64,000 bases of DNA. Origin: Mycolicibacterium aubagnense (GTDB lineage: Bacteria > Actinomycetota > Actinomycetes > Mycobacteriales > Mycobacteriaceae). Position numbers and translations under genes: made by a program. Where the stretch lies: positions 372,001 to 436,000 of the forward strand of contig NZ_AP022577.1 of NCBI RefSeq assembly GCF_010730955.1. The letters run 5' to 3'. The notes below the pieces were generated by a model. That model was not told the DNA's origin, ran no database searches, and saw nothing but the letters and a program-made list of their open reading frames with translations. Shown here one piece after another: positions 1 through 13,700 of the stretch (within the stretch, counting starts at the first letter, position 1; each line of letters begins with the position of its first letter).

Positions 1-109
1 GAATCACAATCGCCGTTGCGATGCCGATGGCCCGTCGCAGCGGCATCTGCGCCGCGGTGGCTTGCACGGCGGACAGGACCGTGCGCAGCGCGCTGACAAC
101 GGAGTTCAC
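1..109 (-). CDS. N-terminal fragment of a probable membrane protein (TVP38/TMEM64 type by position), cut by window edge
   Basis: Only the first 36 or so codons are visible on the minus strand. They start at a GTG at 109-107, preceded by a GGAAG-like ribosome binding site. The visible protein begins VNSVVSALRTVLSAVQ and runs into a hydrophobic stretch, IGIATAIVI, which suggests the first membrane segment. In M. tuberculosis the gene upstream of and divergent from mutA (Rv1491c) is a TVP38/TMEM64-family membrane protein, so position and hydrophobicity fit. The family call is inference from synteny, because too little sequence is present to recognise a domain. Confidence 0.45.
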   Translation of the reverse strand, partial: MNSVVSALRTVLSAVQATAAQMPLRRAIGIATAIVI

Positions 110-332
110 GTCTTCCAAGGGTACGGGGCGACCGGCTGATCACCGCTGTCAGGAGCGGGTGCGTTGGGAGGTCGATCGCGACAACTCGTCGCCGTCAGAG
201 GTATGGACAGCCGGTGTGCGGTGGAGCTACTGGGTAGTAGCGACCTGCGTGATTTAGCCTGAAATTCAAGTGTGATAGGCATTTCTGCATGCAGTGCCAT
301 ATGTCTGATGGCCGAAAGATTGGGAGTCGCCG

Positions 333-2185
333 GTGACTGTCGACGCGTCCACCGTTCGGGACCGCCACGCGCGGTGGCAAGAGAACGTCGCCGGCGTGCT
401 CGCCAAGAGCACCCGCAAGGCAGTCGAGGATCTGCCGGTAGACCCCGAGCGTCTGCTCGACACCCCGACCTACGACGGATTCCCGGTCCGTCCGCTCTAC
501 ACCAGCCTGGACGGCCTGGCCGAGCCCTCGCTGCCCGGACACTGGCCTTTCACCCGTGGCGGTGACGCCCACCGCGACGTGCTCGCCGGCTGGAAGGTGA
601 CCGAGTCCTTCCCGATCTCCGGTGGTGACGACGACGCCACCGGCGCCGTTGTCAATGGGGCCATCCTGCTGGCCCTGACCGACGGCACCAGCGCCCTCGA
701 GGTGCGGGTCGGAACGGGCGGCGTGCCCGTCGACCAGCTGGATCGCGTATTCGAGGGTGTCTTCCTGGACCTCGTTCCGGTGCTCCTCGATGCCGGCGCC
801 GACGTTGCCGGTGCCGCGGACCAGCTACTCGCGCTGGTGAAGCCGTTCGACGCCGACCAGCGTGCCCGGCTGTCGATCGACCTCGGCGCCGACCCGCTGA
901 CGGCGCCGCTGTCGGGTCGTGCCGCCGCGGCCCAAGACGACGTGGTCGCCACCGCGGCGAAGCTGACCGAGTATGACGGGGGAGTGCGTGCCGTCACGGT
1001 CGACGCTGCCGCGTTCCACAACCTCGGTGCCAGTGCCTCGCTGGAGCTCGCGGGTGCCATCGCCGCCGGTGTCGCCTATCTGCGCCTGCTCACCGAGAGC
1101 GGGCTGTCCGCCGCCGACGCGTTGCGGCAGATCAGTTTCCGCTTCGCCGCTGACGACGACCAGTTCGCCACGATTGCCAAACTCCGTGCGGCCCGGCGAC
1201 TTTGGGCCCGCGTCGCCGAGGTGGTCGGGGCGCCCGACTCGGGCGCGGCAACAATTCACGCCGTCACCTCGAAGGCCATGATGTCGCAGCGCGACCCGTG
1301 GGTGAACATGCTCCGCACCACGCTCGCCGCGTTCGCCGCCGGCGTGGGCGGTGCCGACACCGTGCTGGTCGAGACGTTCGATGCCGCCATTGCCGGCGGA
1401 TTGCCCGGAACCGCAGTCACCTTCAGCCGTCGCATGGCCCGCAACACCCAGCTGCTGCTGCTGGAGGAGTCGCACCTGGGCCGGGTCGTCGACCCGTCGG
1501 GTGGCTCGTGGTTCGTCGAGGACCTCACCGACCAACTGGCGCAGCAGGCCTGGGCGAAGTTCCAGGACCTGGAATCGCGTGGCGGTTTCGTCGCGGCCCG
1601 TGACCACCTGAGTGCCCAGATCGCTGAGGTCGCGGCCCGTCGTGCCGACGACGTCGCGCACCGGCGCACCGCCCTCACCGGTGTGAACGAGTTCCCGAAC
1701 CTCGCCGAAAATGCACTGGCCCAGACGGATTCATTTCCCGGCGTGGTCCGGTACGCGGCGGCCTTCGAGGCGCTGCGCAACCGCTCCGACGCCTACCTGG
1801 CCGAGACCGGCAAGCGGCCGCAGGTGGTGCTGCTGCCCGTCGGACCGCTGGCCGAGCACAACATCCGCACCACATTCGCCTCGAACCTGCTGGCCTCCGG
1901 AGGTATCGAAGCCGTCAATCCCGGCACCGTCGACGCTGCGGGTGTCGCGGCCGCCGCCGCGGGCCATGTCGCGGCAGTGGTCTGCGGCACCGACGCCCGG
2001 TACGCCGAAGAGGCCGGTGACGTCATCAAGGCCGCCCGTGCGGCCGGCGTCGCACACGTCTGCCTCGCCGGACCGGAGAAGGCGGTTGAGAACATCGCTG
2101 ACAAGGCTTCTCTTCCCGATGAGTACCTGACCATGAAAATCGATGCCGTCGAAGCACTTTCGACCCTGCTCACCCGATTGGGGGC

Positions 2186-2189
<4 letters not shown>
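333..2189 (+). CDS. mutA: Methylmalonyl-CoA mutase small (beta) subunit
   Basis: This is the small subunit of adenosylcobalamin-dependent methylmalonyl-CoA mutase, which with MutB interconverts (R)-methylmalonyl-CoA and succinyl-CoA in the cytosol. The 618-residue length matches the mycobacterial family (about 615). The TIM-barrel half shares with MutB the block around '[24 protein letters not shown]' (split: [11 protein letters not shown], then VDPSGGSW). The C-terminal B12-type domain, from about residue 490, lacks the DxHxxG cobalt-ligand motif, as expected for the non-catalytic subunit. The start is a GTG at 333 with GGGAG eight bases upstream. The stop overlaps the mutB start (ATGA), indicating translational coupling. 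It heads the mutA-mutB-meaB operon. Confidence 0.95.
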
Positions 2190-4450
<2,261 letters not shown>

Positions 4451-4455
4451 TGCGC

Positions 4456-4512
4456 CGAAACGGCATTCCAGCAGGCTGCTACTCGCACTTCTGCTGCTGG
4501 AACACCGTTTCG
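4456..4512. promoter_or_regulatory. Long inverted repeat (hairpin) between mutB and meaB
   Basis: CGAAACGG (4456-4463) pairs with CCGTTTCG (4505-4512), and TTCCAGCAG (4466-4474) pairs with CTGCTGGAA (4494-4502). Only a CA/CA internal mismatch separates the two stems, and the loop is 19 bases. Seventeen base pairs in a 76-bp spacer is far more than expected by chance. There is no U-tract, so it may attenuate, terminate or process the transcript between mutB and meaB. Confidence 0.75.
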
Positions 4513-4526
4513 CCGGTGACACGACG

Positions 4527-5501
4527 ATGAGCACACCAATACCGGAACTCGCCACGAACATCCGGGCCGGCGATCGAGCGGCGCTGGCGCGTGCCATCAC
4601 GCTGGTCGAGTCCACCCGGGCCGACCATCGCGATGCCGCGCAGCAGCTGCTGCTCGAACTCGCCCCGGAAGCGGGCCGGGCGCTGCACGTCGGCATCACC
4701 GGCGTGCCCGGGGTGGGGAAGTCGACCACGATCGAAGCGCTCGGTATGTACCTGATCGGACAGGGGCACCGTGTCGCGGTGCTGGCTGTCGACCCATCGT
4801 CGACCCGAACCGGCGGTTCGATCCTGGGCGACAAGACCCGCATGGCGCAGCTGGCGGTGCAGCCCGAGGCGTACATCCGGCCGTCGCCGACGTCGGGCAC
4901 GCTCGGCGGGGTGGCCAAGGCCACCCGCGAGACCATCGTGCTGCTCGAGGCGGCCGGTTACGACGTCGTCCTGGTCGAGACCGTTGGCGTCGGGCAGTCC
5001 GAGGTGGCGGTGGCCAACATGGTCGATACCTTCGTCTTCCTGACCCTGGCTCGCACCGGCGATCAGTTGCAGGGCATCAAGAAGGGTGTGCTGGAACTGG
5101 CCGACGTGATCGTGGTCAACAAGGCCGACGGTGAGCATGCCATCGAAGCCAAGGCCGCGGCGCGCGAGCTCTCGGGTGCCATCCGGCTGATCTATCCGCG
5201 CGACACCCTGTGGCGGCCGCCGGTGCTCACGATGAGCGCGTTACACGGCGACGGTCTGGCCGCGATGTGGGACACCGTGCTCAAGCATCGTGAAACCCTC
5301 AGTGCGGCGGGCCAATTCGAGGCCCGGCGACGGGCCCAGCAGGTGGACTGGACCTGGACCATGGTGCGGGATACCGTCTTGGACCGGGTGTTGTCGAACC
5401 CCGCCGTCAAGGCGCACCGTGACGAGGTGGAACGTCAGGTGCGCGACGGTGAACTCACACCCGCGCTGGCGGCGCAGCGCATCATCGACCTCGCGAACTG
5501 A
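4527..5501 (+). CDS. meaB: MeaB-type G-protein chaperone of methylmalonyl-CoA mutase (ArgK/MeaB GTPase)
   Basis: This is a SIMIBI-class GTPase that gates cobalamin loading into and protects methylmalonyl-CoA mutase. At 324 residues it is close to mycobacterial homologues (about 334; formerly annotated LAO/AO transport ATPase). The P-loop GVPGVGKST lies at about residues 59-67. Further G-protein elements include DPSSTRTGGSILGDKTRM and the guanine-specificity motif NKAD in 'VVNKADG'. It lies 76 bp after mutB in the same orientation, separated by the inverted repeat at 4456-4512. Co-localisation with mutAB supports MeaB over a general ArgK role. Confidence 0.95.
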   Translation: MSTPIPELATNIRAGDRAALARAITLVESTRADHRDAAQQLLLELAPEAGRALHVGITGVPGVGKSTTIEALGMYLIGQGHRVAVLAVDPSSTRTGGSILGDKTRMAQLAVQPEAYIRPSPTSGTLGGVAKATRETIVLLEAAGYDVVLVETVGVGQSEVAVANMVDTFVFLTLARTGDQLQGIKKGVLELADVIVVNKADGEHAIEAKAAARELSGAIRLIYPRDTLWRPPVLTMSALHGDGLAAMWDTVLKHRETLSAAGQFEARRRAQQVDWTWTMVRDTVLDRVLSNPAVKAHRDEVERQVRDGELTPALAAQRIIDLAN

Positions 5502-5837
5502 CGACGGCGTTCGGCTCGGTATTGCCGACGAGCGATGCCGGTGCGATATCGAGAACGGGGTTTCGGGCCGCGTTGGCGAAACCAATTCCTGGTTTGTTCA
5601 GTGGTGCGCCGCAGGCCCGAGAGAAATGGCAGTGGCATGGGTTCGGCTACCAGCAAATAGTGCCAGTGACCTGGTGTGACCACGAGAAACTGCCGGCATT
5701 GTCTGCTCTTCGCAACGAGTTACGCCGGCGTAAGTGCGATCTTGAAGTGGATTTCCGGGAGCGTGCGCCAGACTATTTAGTTAACAGATTGGTAACATCG
5801 GAGATGGTCTGCGGCACCGGCACGTCATCATTTGGTA
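5502..5837. other. Intergenic region between meaB and the LipL-like gene
   Basis: These 336 bp contain no convincing gene; the open frames crossing them lack mycobacterial codon bias or a ribosome binding site. An inverted repeat, GGTTTCG (5559-5565) and CGAAACC (5577-5583) with an 11-base loop, could end the mutAB-meaB transcript. Bases 5775-5800 are AT-rich and include TAACAT (5793-5798), a possible -10 element for the downstream esterase. Both assignments are weak. Confidence 0.4.
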
Positions 5838-7130
5838 ATGACCAACGCTATTCGCCGGGAGCGCAACGTGGCGCCTTTCCGGTCCGCCGGCGGGCCCCTT
5901 CCGCAGGGCGTTCACGGTGCCGCCGACCCGAATTTCGCAAACGTGGTGCGGGTGTTTTCCGCCATGTTCCCCAGCCGTTTTCTCGGCGGCGGTGCCCTCT
6001 CGGTGTACCTCGACGGCGTCCCGGTCGTCGATGTATGGACGGGGTGGGCCGACAGGTGGGGCACTCGGCCATGGGGAGCGGACACCGGCGCCATGGTGTT
6101 CTCGGCGACCAAGGGGTTGGCTTCGACCGTCATCCACCGACTGGCCGACCGCGGCCTGATCGCCTACGACGCACCGGTTGCCGACTACTGGCCTGCGTTC
6201 GCGGCCAACGGCAAGGCCGGTGTGACGGTGCGGGAGCTGATGCGGCACCGGGCGGGGCTGTCGCAGCTGAACGGCGCCACCCGGGCCGAGCTGATGGACC
6301 ACCGCCTCATGGAGCAGCGGTTGGCGGCGGCTCCGATGAGCTGGATGAAGGGGCGCCCGGCGTACCACGCCATCACCTACGGCTGGTTGTTGTCCGGCCT
6401 GGCCCGGGCAGTGACGGGGCAGGGCATGCGTGACCTGTTCCGCACCGAGCTGGCGGAACCGCTCGGGGTGGACGGTCTGCATCTGGGCCGCCCGTCGGCC
6501 GAGGCACCCACGCAGCCCGCGCAGATCATCGGCCCGCAGCTCCGGATCCGCAATCCGCTGTTCGACGCGGTGGCGCCGTATGTGGCGAAGTTGCCGTTCT
6601 CGGGTGGATTCGGCTCGATGTACTTCACCGGTATGCGGTCGATGGCCCAAGGAGATACCCCGCTGCTGGATTCCGAGATGCCGGGCGCCAACGGGGTGGC
6701 CACGGCCCGATCGCTGGGCCGCGTGTACGGCGCGATCGCCAACGGTGGCCAGATCGATGGCATGCGCTTCCTGTCCGCCGGCACCGTGGCGCAGCTGCGC
6801 GGTACGGGCAGTGTGTTCCCCGACTTGGGCCTCGGTCTGCCGATGGACTTCAACCTGGGCTATCACGGACTGCCGTTCCCGGGCATCATGCCGGGGTTCG
6901 GCCACGTCGGTCTCGGTGGGTCGCTGGGCTGGGCCGACCCGGATCGCGGCCTGGCGTTCGGCTTCGTGCACAACCGGCTGTTGACACCGCTCATGGTTCC
7001 GGATCAGGCCGGTTTCGTGGCACTCGGGGCAATGGTGCGACACAGTGTCGCGCAGGCGCGCAGCAACGGTTTCTGTCGGGTGACGGAGTTCGGTGCGGCC
7101 TATGCAGATCCGGCCCCTGTGGCGGGCTGA
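5838..7130 (+). CDS. lipL: Serine beta-lactamase-fold esterase/lipase, LipL-like
   Basis: This 430-residue protein belongs to the beta-lactamase/class C-like serine hydrolase family, in which several mycobacterial Lip esterases fall. The catalytic S-x-x-K motif is S89-A-T-K92, within FSATKGLAST, and the second-motif Tyr is probably in 'HAITYGWLLSG'. No secretion signal is evident. Position directly after meaB and the matching length (429 in M. tuberculosis) identify it as the LipL (Rv1497) orthologue. The ATG at 5838 is chosen over the in-frame TTG at 5832. The likely activity is hydrolysis of short-chain esters or lipids; the native substrate cannot be read from sequence. Confidence 0.85.
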   Translation: MTNAIRRERNVAPFRSAGGPLPQGVHGAADPNFANVVRVFSAMFPSRFLGGGALSVYLDGVPVVDVWTGWADRWGTRPWGADTGAMVFSATKGLASTVIHRLADRGLIAYDAPVADYWPAFAANGKAGVTVRELMRHRAGLSQLNGATRAELMDHRLMEQRLAAAPMSWMKGRPAYHAITYGWLLSGLARAVTGQGMRDLFRTELAEPLGVDGLHLGRPSAEAPTQPAQIIGPQLRIRNPLFDAVAPYVAKLPFSGGFGSMYFTGMRSMAQGDTPLLDSEMPGANGVATARSLGRVYGAIANGGQIDGMRFLSAGTVAQLRGTGSVFPDLGLGLPMDFNLGYHGLPFPGIMPGFGHVGLGGSLGWADPDRGLAFGFVHNRLLTPLMVPDQAGFVALGAMVRHSVAQARSNGFCRVTEFGAAYADPAPVAG

Positions 7131-7755
7131 CGGAGTTTGCGCGTGCGAGACACCCGGCCGCATCGGAAGCGATGCGGACCGCCCTCAGCACCGGACTTTC
7201 CCAAACCCGCAGATGTCTGGCGTGTTGATTTTTTGCCCGTATCGAGCGGAGTTCGTCACACCAGATATTTCGTACCATGTGTATCGACCATTGCCGAAAA
7301 TACGGCTTTATGGCCGCAGCCTGTAGGTATCGGATTTTTGCAATGTTGCTCTCATTGCAATTTCGATATCCACGCAAACATTCCCCCTGTCGTGCCTTCG
7401 GTGCGCGCGCGGTGCTGGGGTGAACGTTGTTCGCTACGGAGCGCTATGCTTCCGGCCCGTGGCTGGTTCGAAAAGGCTCCGAACCAAACCCCTGTGCAAC
7501 GGCGCGCCGGGCGGGTTGGGCCTTCCGTGGCGAGTGTGCTGCGGATATCCGGTGGTGATGGTCGCCTGGTAGCGATTCGGCCGAAACGGGTAGCCCCGAT
7601 TCGGCGGATCAGTTAATTTGACCCGGTAGGATTTCGAGCCAGTTTGATTAAAGCGGCAAAGACGATTTCCAAAATGTATTGAGCGGCGGTCTGCGAGCCA
7701 CCCGACACAGCGTGTGTCGGAGTCGGTCTGGACTGCTCGGAGAGGCGGTAGCTAA
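7131..7755. promoter_or_regulatory. Long AT-enriched leader of the polyketide synthase operon
   Basis: This 625-bp stretch has no credible gene; the reading frame open across much of it on the plus strand has an unnatural composition. It is visibly richer in A/T than its surroundings, especially 7205-7375 and 7610-7682. It carries a perfect inverted repeat, TTGCAATG (7338-7345), 7 bases, CATTGCAA (7353-7360). It probably contains the promoter and operator sites of the lipid operon starting at 7756; exact elements cannot be assigned. Confidence 0.5.
7338..7360. promoter_or_regulatory. Perfect 8-bp inverted repeat upstream of the PKS operon
   Basis: TTGCAATG, 7 bases, CATTGCAA lies about 400 bp before the PKS start. 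The dyad spacing of 15 bp centre to centre suits a dimeric regulator with helices 1.5 turns apart. The regulator is unknown, and the same motif was not noticed elsewhere in the window. Confidence 0.4.
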
Positions 7756-10700
7756 GTGGGTGGGTCACCGACGACACCCGTCGCGATCATCGGCATGGCA
7801 TGCCGACTACCTGGCGGGATCAGTTCGCCAGAGGAGTTGTGGGAAGCCCTGCTGCGCGGTGACGACCTGGTTACCAAAGTTCCACTGGAGCGGTGGGACG
7901 CCGAGGAGTACTACGACCCGGAGCCCGGCGTGCCCGGCCGGTCGGTCTCCAAGTGGGGCGCCTTCATCGATGACGTCGCCGGCTTCGATGCCGACTTCTT
8001 CAACATCAGCGACCGCGAGGCCACCGCCATCGACCCGCAGCACCGCCTGATCCTCGAAACCTCTTGGGAGGCCGTGGAACACGCGGGCATTGACCCCGCC
8101 ACCCTGGCCGGATCGCTCACCGGTGTCTTCGTCGGCATGACCGCCGGTGACTATCAGTTGCTGGCCGCCGACGCCCACGCCATCGAGGGACCGTACGGCT
8201 TCACGGGGAACAACTACAGCCTCGCCTCGGGTCGCGTCTCCTACCACCTGGGTGCGCACGGCCCCGCGTACACCGTCGACTCGGCGTGCTCCTCCAGCCT
8301 GCTCGCTGTGCACCATGCGTGCCGCAGCCTGCACGACGGAGAGAGCGACGCCGCACTGGCCGGTGGCGTCAACATCATGCTGGAACCGCGCAAGATGTCC
8401 TCGGGTTCGGCGCAGGGCATGCTGTCGCCGACCGGCCATTGCCACGCATTCGACGTGGCCGCCGACGGATTCGTCTCCGCCGAGGCGTCCGTCATGTTCA
8501 TGCTGAAACGACTCGACGACGCGCAGCGCGATGGCGACCGCGTCCTTGCCGTCATCCGCGGCACCGCGAGCAACCAGGACGGCCACACCGTCAACATCGC
8601 GACGCCGGGGGAGGAAGCTCAGGTCGCGGTCTACCGCCGCGCGCTGGAGCTCGGTGGTATCGACCCCACCACCGTCGGGTACATCGAGGCGCACGGGACC
8701 GGAACGCCAGTCGGCGACCCGATCGAATACTCAAGTCTGGCAACGGTTTACGGCAAGCAGGGTGCGGTAATCCTGGGTTCGGTGAAGACCAACGTCGGCC
8801 ATGCGCAGTCGGCGTCCGGTGCGGTCGGTCTGATGAAGGCCGTCCTGGCCCTGCAGCACGGCGAGGTGCCGAAGAACCTCTACTACAACGAGATGCCCGC
8901 CGAGATGGCGGCCATCCCCACCGGACTGTTCGTGCCGACGGATCTGGTGCCGTGGCCGGCGACGGCCGGCCATCCGCGCCGGGCTGCGGTGTCGGCCTAC
9001 GGCCTATCGGGCACCAATGTGCATGCCGTCGTCGAGCAGGCGCCCGCCGCGTCGTCGCCGCGCACCGTCGAGTCCGAGGGTCAGGCCCTCGGTGGCAAGT
9101 TGCTGTTCCCGGTGTCGTCCACCTCGGCCGAGGAACTGCGGCGCACGGCCGGCAAGCTGGCCGACTGGGCCGCTGCCCAGGGCGAGTCCCTGGACCTGGC
9201 CGACACGGCCTATACGCTGTCCCGCCGCCGCGCCCACCGGCCCGTGCGCACCACGGTCCTCGCCGAGGACGCCGCGGGGCTGATCGGGGCGCTCCGCGAG
9301 GTCGCCGACAGCGAGACCCCGTACGAGCGCTCGGCCGGCACAGGTGACTGTGGCCCGGTGTGGGTGTTCTCGGGTCAGGGCTCACAGTGGGCAGCCATGG
9401 GCGCCGGCCTGCTGGCCACCGAGCCCGCATTCGCGGCCGCCATCGCCGAGATCGAACCGCTGATCGAAGCGGAGTCGGGCTTCTCGATCACCGAGGCCAT
9501 CACCGCGAACGAGGCGGTGACCGGCATCGACCGCATCCAGCCCGCCGTCTTCGCCATCCAGGTGGCGCTCGCCGCGACCCTGCGGTCGTACGGTGTGCAG
9601 CCTGGCGCGGTCATCGGCCACTCGATGGGCGAGTCCGCCGCGGCCGTCGTTTCCGGCGCACTGTCGCTGGCCGACGGCGTGAAGGTCATCTGCCGCCGCT
9701 CCAACCTGATGCTCAAGGTGTCCGGCTCGGGCGCCATGGCATCGGTGGAACTGCCCGCCCAACAGGTGCTCTCCGAGCTCGGCGCCCGCGGCGTCGGCGA
9801 CGTCGTGCTGGCGGTCGTCGCTTCGCCGCAGTCGACCGTCGTCGGTGGTGACAAGGACGCCATCCGCGCCCTGGTCAAGGAATGGGACGAGCGCGGCATC
9901 ATGGCCCGCGAGGTGGCCGTCGATGTCGCGTCGCACACGCCGCAGGTCGACCCGATCCTGGACGAGCTCGCCGACGCGCTCGAGGACCTCGAGCCCGACG
10001 AGCCGACGGTCCCGTACTACTCGGCCACGCAGTACGACCCGCGTGATCCTGCCGACTACGACGCAGACTACTGGGTGGACAACCTGCGACACACCGTTCG
10101 CTTCGGCGCCGCGGTGCAGGCCGCGCTGGACGACGGCTTCCGCGTGTTCATCGAGCTGGCCCCGCACCCGCTGCTGGTGCACGCGGTCAACCAGAACGCC
10201 GCACACCAGGACATCGGCATCGCCGCCCTGGCGGCGATGCGGCGCGAGCAGGACGTGCCGAACGGCCTGCGCGACGTCGTCGCCGACCTGCACAATGCCG
10301 GCGCCGCCATCGACTTCTCGACGATCTACCCGGACGGCGAGCTGGTCGACGTGCCGCTGCCGACGTGGACCCGCAACCACCTGATCCTCACGCGCGACCC
10401 GCACGAGCAGGCTCCCGGCGGGGCCTCGCTGGCCGTGCACCCGCTGCTCGGCGCGCACGTCCGGCTCCCGGAGGAGCCCGAGCGCCACGTCTGGCAGTCC
10501 GACGTGGGCACCGGTATGCAGCCGTGGCTCGGTGACCACCAGGTGCACAACGTGGCGGCGCTGCCAGGTGCGGCGTACTGCGAGATGGCACTCGGTGCGG
10601 CCCGCGAGGTGCTGGGCGAGGCCTCCGAGGTGCGCAACGTGACCTTCGAGGCGATGCTCCTGCTCGAAGAGGAGACCGCGGTATCGGCGGTGGCGACGGC

Positions 10701-13700
10701 GGTTCCGTCCGGCGACATCGACTTCCTCGTCGAGACCTACCAGGACGGCGAGCAGGTGCGCCGGGCTGCGGCGACGCTGCACGCCGTCGAATCGGGCAGC
10801 GCGGACGATGCCTTACGGCCTTCCTACAACCTGGCCAAGCTGGTCGCCGCCCACACCGACGATGTCGACGGTGGCGACCTGCGCGCCTGGTTCGCCGACC
10901 GTGGCATCCAGTACGGCCCGGCGTTCTCGGGCCTGACTGCGGCGCACACGACCGCAGGCACCACGGTGCTCGCCGCGGTCGCGCTGCCCGGCGCCATCCG
11001 ATCGCAGCAGAGCGCCTACACGGTGCACCCGGCGCTGCTGGATGCCTGCTTCCAGGCCGTGGCCGCGCATCCTGATCTGCACGGCGACACCACCGGCGCA
11101 CTGATGCTGCCCCTGGGCGTCGCCAAGTTGCGGGCCTACGAATCGACCCGCAACGCGCACTACTGCTACGTCAAGCTGACCAGCCTGTCGCCGACCGCGG
11201 TGGAAGCCGACATCGATGTGCTCGACGAGCACGGTGCGGTGCTGCTCGCGGTCACCGGCCTGCGTCTCGGTACGGGTGTGTCCGAGGAAGGCCAGCGTGA
11301 GCGACTGCTGGGCGAGCGCCTGCTGAACATCGAATGGCGTAGCCAGGAAGCCCCGGTCGCCAACGTGGTGGATCCGGGCCGTTGGCTGCTGATCTCCGCC
11401 GCGGCGGACGCCGACAGCCTGACCGAGAAGCTGTCCGAGGTGCTGCAGTCCGACGAGGCAGACGTCTCCACCATGGCCTGGCCTGCCGACGCCGACCATG
11501 CGTCGAACCTTGAGTCGCTGCAGGCCACTTTGACGGCCAAGCCGTTCAAGGGCGTCGTCATCGTCACCGCGGCGCCCGAGGGGCCGGCTGCGTCAGCGAC
11601 TGTGGCCAGCGCTCAGCGCGGCGTGGCGCAGGTCGAGCAGCTGGTGCAGATCGTGCGTGGATTGCCGGACGTGCCGGGTCAGCCCGCGCGGCTGTACGTG
11701 CTCACCCGTGGTGCCCGCACGGTGCTGTCCGCTGATGTGGCCAACCTCGAGCAGGGCGGTATCCGCGGCTTCATGCGGGCCATCGGCATGGAGTACCCGG
11801 CGATGCGGCCGACCCAGATCGATCTGGACGTGCAGGCCGACGTGGCGCACGTCGCGGCGGAACTGCTGTCCGGCTCGGAAGAGGACGAGACGGCATGGCG
11901 ATCGGGCGAGTGGTTCACCGCGCGCCTGAACCTGAGCCAGCTGCAGCCCGAGGAACGTCGCACCACCGTCGTGCGACCGGAGACCGACGGTGTGCAGCTG
12001 CAGATCCGGACCCCCGGCGACCTGTCGTCGGCGGAGCTGGCCGCGTACGAGCGGGTCGCTCCGGGACCGGGCCAGATCGAGGTCTCGGTCGCGGCGTCCA
12101 ACCTGAACTTCGCCGATGTGCTCGTCGCGTACGGCCGGTACCCGAGCTTCGAGGGCCGGATGCCGCAGCCGGGTGCGGACTTCGCCGGTGTGGTCACCGC
12201 GGTCGGCCCGGGCGTGACCGATCACCAGATCGGCGACCGGGTGGCGGGTATCTCGCTGACCGGTGCCTGGAAGACCTTCGTCACCTGCGACGCCAACCTG
12301 GCCGTGAAGATTCCGGACGATCTGCCCGAGGGCAGCGCGGCGGCGGTGCCCAGTGCGCACGCCACCGCCTGGTACGGCCTGCACAACCTGGCCCGCATCC
12401 AGGCCGGCGACAAGGTGCTGATCCACTCCGCCACCGGTGGCGTGGGGCAGGCCGCCATCGCCATCGCGCGGGCCGCGGGTGCCGAGATCTACGCCACCGC
12501 CGGTAGCGACGATCGTCGAAACCTGTTGCGCAGCTGGGGAATTCAGCACGTCTACGATTCCCGCAGCACGGCCTTCGCGGAGGAAATCCGCCGCGACACC
12601 GACGGCTACGGCGTCGACGTCGTGCTGAACTCGCTGCCCGGTGCGGCGCAGAAGGCCGGTGTCGAGCTACTGACGTTCGGCGGCCGGTTCGTTGAGATCG
12701 GCAAGCGTGACATCTACGGCGACACCCGGATGGGCCTGTTCCCGTTCCGCCGGAACCTGTCGTTCTACGCGCTCGACCTGGCTCTGTTGACGTTGACCAA
12801 CCCCGACCTCACGCGCGGCATGCTGGAGACGATCTTCGGGCAGATCGCTGAGGGTGTGCTGCCGGTACCGGACACCACGCACTACCCGCTGAGCGATGCC
12901 GCCACGGCGATCCGGGTGATGGGTGCGGCCGGCCACACCGGCAAGCTCGTGCTCGACATCCCGCACACCGGGGAGTTCGAGGCGGTGCTGTCGCCGGAGA
13001 ACGCTCCCGTGTACCGGGCCGACGGGTCCTACATCGTCACCGGTGGCCTCAGCGGTCTGGGCCTGTTCCTGGCCGACAAACTCGCGGCCGGCGGCTGCGG
13101 ACGCATCGTGCTCAATGCGCGTTCGGAGCCGAGTGCCAAGACCCAGCAGGCCATCGAGGCAGTCCGCAGCAAGGGCGCCGAGGTCGAGGTGGTGCTGGGC
13201 GACATCGCTGCCGCGGACACCGCCGCCCGTCTGGTCGCGGCCGCCGAGTCGACCGGCAGGCCGCTACGCGGCGTGCTGCACGGCGCGGCGGTGGTCGAAG
13301 ACGCGACATTGCCCAACATCACCGACGAGCTGATCGAGCGCGACTGGGCACCGAAGGTGTACGGCGCGTGGTACCTGCACGAGGCGACCGCGGGATCCGA
13401 GCTGGACTGGTTCTGCTCGTTCTCGTCGGCTGCCGCCATGGTGGGCTCGCCCGGCCAGGCCGCCTACGCTGCGGCCAACAGCTGGCTGGACGCGTTCACC
13501 CAGTGGCGCCGCGCGCAGGGATTGCCGGCCGGAGCCATCGCCTGGGGTGCCTGGGCCAAGATCGGTGCCGGGCAGGGCATGGCCGCCGACGATGCCATGG
13601 CGATCGATCCCGAGGACGGCGCCTACGCGTTCGACGCGATCATCCGCCACGACCGCGCCTACGCCGGGTACGCCCCGGTCGCCGGGGCGGACTGGCTGGT

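Noticed and set aside
7137..7616. Plus-strand 159-codon frame in the PKS leader
   Set aside because: No ribosome binding site, atypical residue use and AT-rich composition; better explained as regulatory sequence.
10440..10600. DH domain of the PKS has Asn in place of the Gly of the textbook HxxxGxxxxP motif
   Set aside because: The same [12 protein letters not shown] sequence is present in Mas as I recall it, so this is a family feature and not an inactivated domain.
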